From: Boothiomyces macroporosus
Lineage: Eukaryota; Chytridiomycota; Chytridiomycetes; Rhizophydiales; Terramycetaceae
DNA: 64,000 bases
Direction: 5' to 3'
Assembly (NCBI GenBank): GCA_027604185.1
Contig: JADGKB010000052.1
Span: 36,254-100,253, forward strand
Shown: one piece after another, positions 60,660 to 64,000 of the stretch
How positions within the stretch are numbered: position 1 is the stretch's first letter
Layout: every line of letters starts with the position of its first letter
Notes under the pieces: generated by a model
What the model was told of the DNA's origin: nothing
The model's input: the letters and a program-made list of their open reading frames with translations, nothing else
Database searches by the model: none
Translations under genes and position numbers: made by a program

Positions 60660-61546
60660 TTATTCTCTTACAGGAATCACAATTGCAGTTTCCATCACTT
60701 CAGGGGAAACAAAGCAGACCAATGGGAAGCTACCAGTTTCTCCAGTAGTGACATTAACGCCAGTAGCCCAGCCATTTTTATATGTTTTTACAGCAACTAC
60801 ATCGTCCTTTGACAGCATTAATTCATCCGGTCTTCTAGGCTGATAGCTGGTCATTACTGTATAAATCATATTATCTGTCTTTGGTAGATTTGGGAGTAAA
60901 TACTCTGCATTTCTCTTCGAGTTCAATCTTGGTAGTGTTGGGAGTGCTTCTAGCCTCTTTTTACGTCTATATATTACAATGATTAAAATGATGACAATTA
61001 CTAGAGCTGCTCCTAATGATGCGTAAAGAGCAATTTGCCTTTGATTGATAGAATTCCCAGAGCCAACTGTTTTTTCTGTAACGACGGCTGTAGGGTCGCT
61101 TGTTGGGCTAGACTGACTAGCAGAAGATGTCTATGTTAATGATTGGATACAATAATTGGCAAAGTAGCGCCAGAAGACTGGGTTAATTGATAAATTGATA
61201 CTCTGGTGCCAGTAATTCCACCGCAAGGCCCATCCGAGCACATAAACGAACATTCCGCACCATTAACGGCTACAAAACTTGAAAGCGAAGTTGCGCAGGA
61301 GCATAGTGCGTTTGGTGCAAGTACCGCATACAAGTTTGTAGTATTTTGAGAACATAGTTGCGCACAAGCGTCGATAGTCTGTGTCTGTGATTGAACCACC
61401 AACGTCCCTATTGATGTAAAGCATCCTGTCGATACGAATCCAGCTATAATAGGATTGATTAATAGTAACAGCATTAATAGAGTGAAACTAATTTTTTGGC
61501 TTTTTGTTCGTTTGTGGCGTTTTCGTTCTTTTAGAACCTGTTCCAC
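60660..61546 (-). CDS. WSC-like ectodomain, transmembrane segment and cytosolic SH3 domain, 2 exons
   Basis: A 288-residue membrane protein. An N-terminal basic stretch and hydrophobic helix (FTLLMLLLLINPIIAG) act as signal or anchor. A Cys-rich domain of WSC type follows (GCFTSIG, CAQLCSQ, ALCSC, ECSFMCSDGPCGG). A Ser/Thr-rich stalk leads to a second helix, LYASLGAALVIVIILIIVIY, followed by RRKKR. The C-terminus is an SH3 domain: YTVMTSYQPRRPDELMLSKD, then GWATGVNVTTGETGSFPLVC. The intron is 61131..61150 (20 nt). The architecture suggests a cell-surface or wall sensor that signals through its cytosolic SH3, like a hybrid of yeast Wsc and Fus1/Sho1 proteins. Confidence 0.85.
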
Positions 61547-61910
61547 GAATTCAAAGGAGCAAATATAAACAAGAGGGAGGGTAAATATTTACTCGTGATT
61601 TACATCCACTCTATCCGCTTACTCTGAATTGAAGGCTTGCAGTGAAATTCAACCATTTGCCAAAGCCCCAATTTTTTCTGTTCGATTGAAAGCCCATTGA
61701 TTAATTTTGGATTTTTAACGAAGCCTGAATTCAACAGAAAGCGAATAGACATTCAGTAACTGGGATTTAGATGACTGCTTATCCTCTCGCTTGTACGTCC
61801 ACTTCTACCCAATTATTTCCATGTCAACTTTTGTATATTAGCAGAGTCTTTTCCGCCAATCATTTCATTGGCAATTCCATCTCATTCATGCTTGGTTTTT
61901 TAATTTTATA
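61547..61910. other. Divergent promoter region
   Basis: A 364-bp gap between the WSC-SH3 gene and PSMG3. No repeat, RNA gene or clear motif seen. Confidence 0.5.
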
Positions 61911-62240
61911 ATGACAATCGCAAATTTCCCTATAAAAACAAAGACTGTTGTCAGACCAGTAGGAAGCGATAGAATCAATACTCAGTTTGTAGTTACTAAA
62001 TACTCGAATATGACTTTTGTCCTTATTACACAGACTGGGAAAATGGGAAGCTTATTACGAGCAACAAAGAAACCAACAGAGGAATACTTGCTTGGGGACC
62101 GCACAGATCTAGTACCTATGGTTTACTTGACTGAGCTGTTTGACCGCCTTAAAGTCGATGAGCTCTTGCTAGGGTTGTCCCTAAAGCAGGAGCAGGATAT
62201 AAATGAAATAATGGATATCGTGTTGCAGTTGGAAATATAA
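61911..62240 (+). CDS. PSMG3: Proteasome assembly chaperone 3 (PSMG3-like)
   Basis: A 109-residue single-exon protein. The core TFVLITQTGKMGSLLRATKK matches the LVTQFGKMG signature of PSMG3 (PAC3), and TQFVVTKYS before it fits the preceding strand. PAC3 pairs with PAC4 to assemble the alpha ring of the 20S proteasome. Sequence outside the core is divergent, as usual in this family. Confidence 0.8.
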   Translation: MTIANFPIKTKTVVRPVGSDRINTQFVVTKYSNMTFVLITQTGKMGSLLRATKKPTEEYLLGDRTDLVPMVYLTELFDRLKVDELLLGLSLKQEQDINEIMDIVLQLEI

Positions 62241-62254
62241 TTTTGTATTTTTTC

Positions 62255-62711
62255 ATGTTTCTATTGAAAAGGAATTCAGCGATTTTAAAGCCTCACGCAA
62301 GGTTAATTTCTAGAACAGACAGTGAATGGAGAGCGATTCTGACTCCAAAACAGTTCAAAATATTGCGCCAAAGGGGAACAGAGCCACCATTCTCTGGCAA
62401 GTTTAACACTCACAAAGAAAAGGGAGTATACAATTGTGCAGGGTGTGAAACTCCCTTGTACAGATCAACCAGCAAGTTTGATTCAGGGTGTGGATGGCCT
62501 TCTTTTTACGAATCGATTCCTGGTGCGATTAAAAAAAGTGTTGATCTATCACATGGAATGAGCCGGATCGAAATATCGTGTAGTAATTGTGGAGGTACAC
62601 AATATTAATGAAGGTCACTTGGGTCATGTCTTTAAGGGAGAAGGTTTCAAGACGCCGACTGACGAACGACACTGTGTGAATTCAATTTCTCTCTCGTTCA
62701 ATAAAGAATGA
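62255..62711 (+). CDS. MSRB: Peptide-methionine (R)-S-oxide reductase, MsrB, 2 exons
   Basis: A 145-residue enzyme that repairs methionine-R-sulfoxide. Exons are 62255..62594 and 62614..62711, and the intron is 19 nt. The N-terminus [20 protein letters not shown] is a likely mitochondrial presequence. The domain has [20 protein letters not shown], zinc cysteines in NCAGC and [28 protein letters not shown] and the catalytic region [11 protein letters not shown]. The intron splits GG/HLGH. It follows PSMG3 after only 14 bp on the same strand. Confidence 0.95.
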
Positions 62712-62887
62712 TTATTTTCACAATGTTTGATTATGGATTCAATTTTGGTGAAATTCCTTTTATTAAAATTGCTTTTTTTTGTTATCGTAATTGATGGAGC
62801 CAAAACTTCTGATACAGTCATACGGACGACCCCTTGTTTCCATGAATTGCGCCTTTGGGGGCGCTAATGTGTGTAAATATTTACAGG

Positions 62888-62895
62888 TATAAAAA
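62888..62895 (+). promoter_or_regulatory. TATA box of the amino-acid permease gene
   Basis: A tataaaaa element about 30 bp upstream of the start codon of the permease gene. With this spacing the 5' leader would be very short. Confidence 0.5.
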
Positions 62896-62919
62896 CCCAG
62901 AGTTGTCAAAGACTTTACA

Positions 62920-64000
62920 ATGTCAGAAAAAGCTGAAGATAAAACGCCAAAAATCCAGGTATTCGAAGATCAGGTAACTGGTATCCACAGAGGGTTGCAA
63001 TCCCGTCACTTGACTATGATTGCCATTGCTGGTACTATTGGTACTGGTCTGTTCTTGAAGTCTGGAGATGTTATTGCCCACGCTGGTGCATTAGGTGCTT
63101 TGTTGGCCTATGTGTTATCCGGTGTTGCTGTATATTGTGTCGTTATGTCGCTTGGTGAAATGGCTACCATGATCCCAGTCTCTGGCTCCTTCAACGAATA
63201 CGCTGGAAGATTTATAGACCCAGCGTTCGGTTTTGCTTTTGGATGGATGTATTGGTTCCAATGGCTGTTGACTTTCCCTGTAGAAATCCAAGCTGCTGCT
63301 GGGTTCTTTAGTTATTGGGTTCCTTTCATCGGAGACAACCCATGGTACATGTTTGTTATTCTCACTGTGTTGTTGACTTTTATCAACCTGATTGCTGTCA
63401 CAGGGTTTGGTGAAACTGAATACTGGTTATCCTTTGCCAAAATCTTTGCTATAGTCCTTTTCATTATTGTTGCGATTGGTGTCTTGATTGTCAACCGCAA
63501 CTATGGTCAATGGATCCAAACCAGTGGAAAATGGAATCTGGGGTATCTTGGGTGCTATGGTCAGTGCTTCTTGATTAGCGCTGCCTTTGCTTTCGGAGGT
63601 ACTGAATTGGTCGGTATTACCCCATCAAAGAGTGTCCCAAGAGCCATCAACGGGACTTTCTGGAGAATTGCCATTTTCTACTTTTCTACCATCTTCTTGA
63701 TTGGGTTAATTAAGCAATTAGCTGATTTAGCGGTGATTGGTGGATTAGACAAGTCGCCATTTGTATTTACTTTGAAAGCGGCTGGTATAGATTTCGCGTC
63801 TGAACTAATCAACTTTGTAGCACTGGTAGCCGTAGTTTCTGCTGCTAATTCTTCTGTATATGCTTGCTCAAGAACAATGATGTCTCTATGCCAAAGTGGA
63901 AAAGGACCAGCATTCCTAGGAAAGAACGACAAAAGAGGCGTCCCATTCCTTCAAACTGTTATTGTCGCTACTTTGGGATTTGCTGTCTTTTTTATTACCC
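62920..64000 (+). CDS. Amino-acid permease, YAT/APC family, 3' end beyond window
   Basis: The frame is open from ATG 62920 to the window end (360 codons). It starts with a short cytosolic tail followed by GIHRGLQSRHLTMIAIAGTI and GTGLFLKSG, the signature of fungal general and specific amino-acid permeases. AYVLSGVAVYCVVMSLGEMA, PVSGSFNEYAGRFIDPAFGF and SAAFAFGGTELVGIT follow in family order, giving about eight of twelve helices before the edge. In two places (near 63550 and 63705) mini-intron-like strings occur but reading through keeps frame, so I leave the exon whole. Confidence 0.92.
   Translation, partial: MSEKAEDKTPKIQVFEDQVTGIHRGLQSRHLTMIAIAGTIGTGLFLKSGDVIAHAGALGALLAYVLSGVAVYCVVMSLGEMATMIPVSGSFNEYAGRFIDPAFGFAFGWMYWFQWLLTFPVEIQAAAGFFSYWVPFIGDNPWYMFVILTVLLTFINLIAVTGFGETEYWLSFAKIFAIVLFIIVAIGVLIVNRNYGQWIQTSGKWNLGYLGCYGQCFLISAAFAFGGTELVGITPSKSVPRAINGTFWRIAIFYFSTIFLIGLIKQLADLAVIGGLDKSPFVFTLKAAGIDFASELINFVALVAVVSAANSSVYACSRTMMSLCQSGKGPAFLGKNDKRGVPFLQTVIVATLGFAVFFIT

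Noticed and set aside
63540..63590. A mini-intron in the amino-acid permease around gtcagtgcttcttgattag
   Set aside because: Removing that segment breaks the frame, while reading through keeps the permease open to the window end. A 27-nt alternative is in frame but has a poor donor.

Overview
The window reads as nuclear DNA of a small, compact, AT-rich fungal genome, probably an early-diverging flagellated (zoosporic) lineage. Fungal signs are a YAT-type amino-acid permease, a cytochrome b5/acyl-CoA dehydrogenase fusion, a WSC-domain surface protein, a Bub2-type GAP, Mak11 and a Psa1-type GDP-mannose pyrophosphorylase. SMG1, VWA8, a MARK kinase with UBA and KA1 domains, a SPAG8-like axonemal protein and a calaxin-like EF-hand protein are absent from yeasts but expected in flagellated opisthokonts. 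No species is claimed.

Layout. 0.2-8.4 kb: enolase, UDP-glucose 4-epimerase, an NmrA-like reductase, an RBM25-like splicing factor, GDP-mannose pyrophosphorylase and a C2H2 factor. 9.4-22.1 kb: an SDR, the Rsp5/NEDD4 HECT ligase, exocyst SEC8 and a 1789-residue VWA8 ATPase. 22.1-25.4 kb: an AT-rich gene desert. 25.4-35.5 kb: very tightly packed genes (USP16/45-like deubiquitinase, ArfGAP, NSUN methyltransferase, DMAC1-like peptide, F-box protein, JmjC protein, OXLD1-like, mitoribosomal protein, DDT protein). 35.5-43.1 kb: poorly resolved small ORFs, SPAG8, MARK kinase, CytB5-ACAD, Mak11 and an EF-hand protein. 43.3-54.7 kb: two tandem bestrophin-like channels and the NMD kinase SMG1. 54.9-64 kb: Bub2-like GAP, MED31, a Dullard/Nem1 phosphatase, two tandem FAD monooxygenases, a WSC-TM-SH3 protein, PSMG3, MsrB and an amino-acid permease cut by the window edge.

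The main discovery is the intron set. Reassembling exons by protein homology gives about 100 introns, and more than 90 of them are only 18-24 nt long (mode 20), built as GTA...(C/T)TAA(C/T)...AG. After removal every multi-exon gene has a total coding length divisible by three. Two introns of standard length appear to end in TG instead of AG. Several longer introns (39, 43, 44, 55 nt) look like fused or back-to-back mini-introns. Most introns whose length is a multiple of three carry an in-frame stop, usually the branch-point TAA, and the window also encodes SMG1, the kinase of nonsense-mediated decay.

All exon joins were made by eye from conserved protein families; none has been checked against transcripts.
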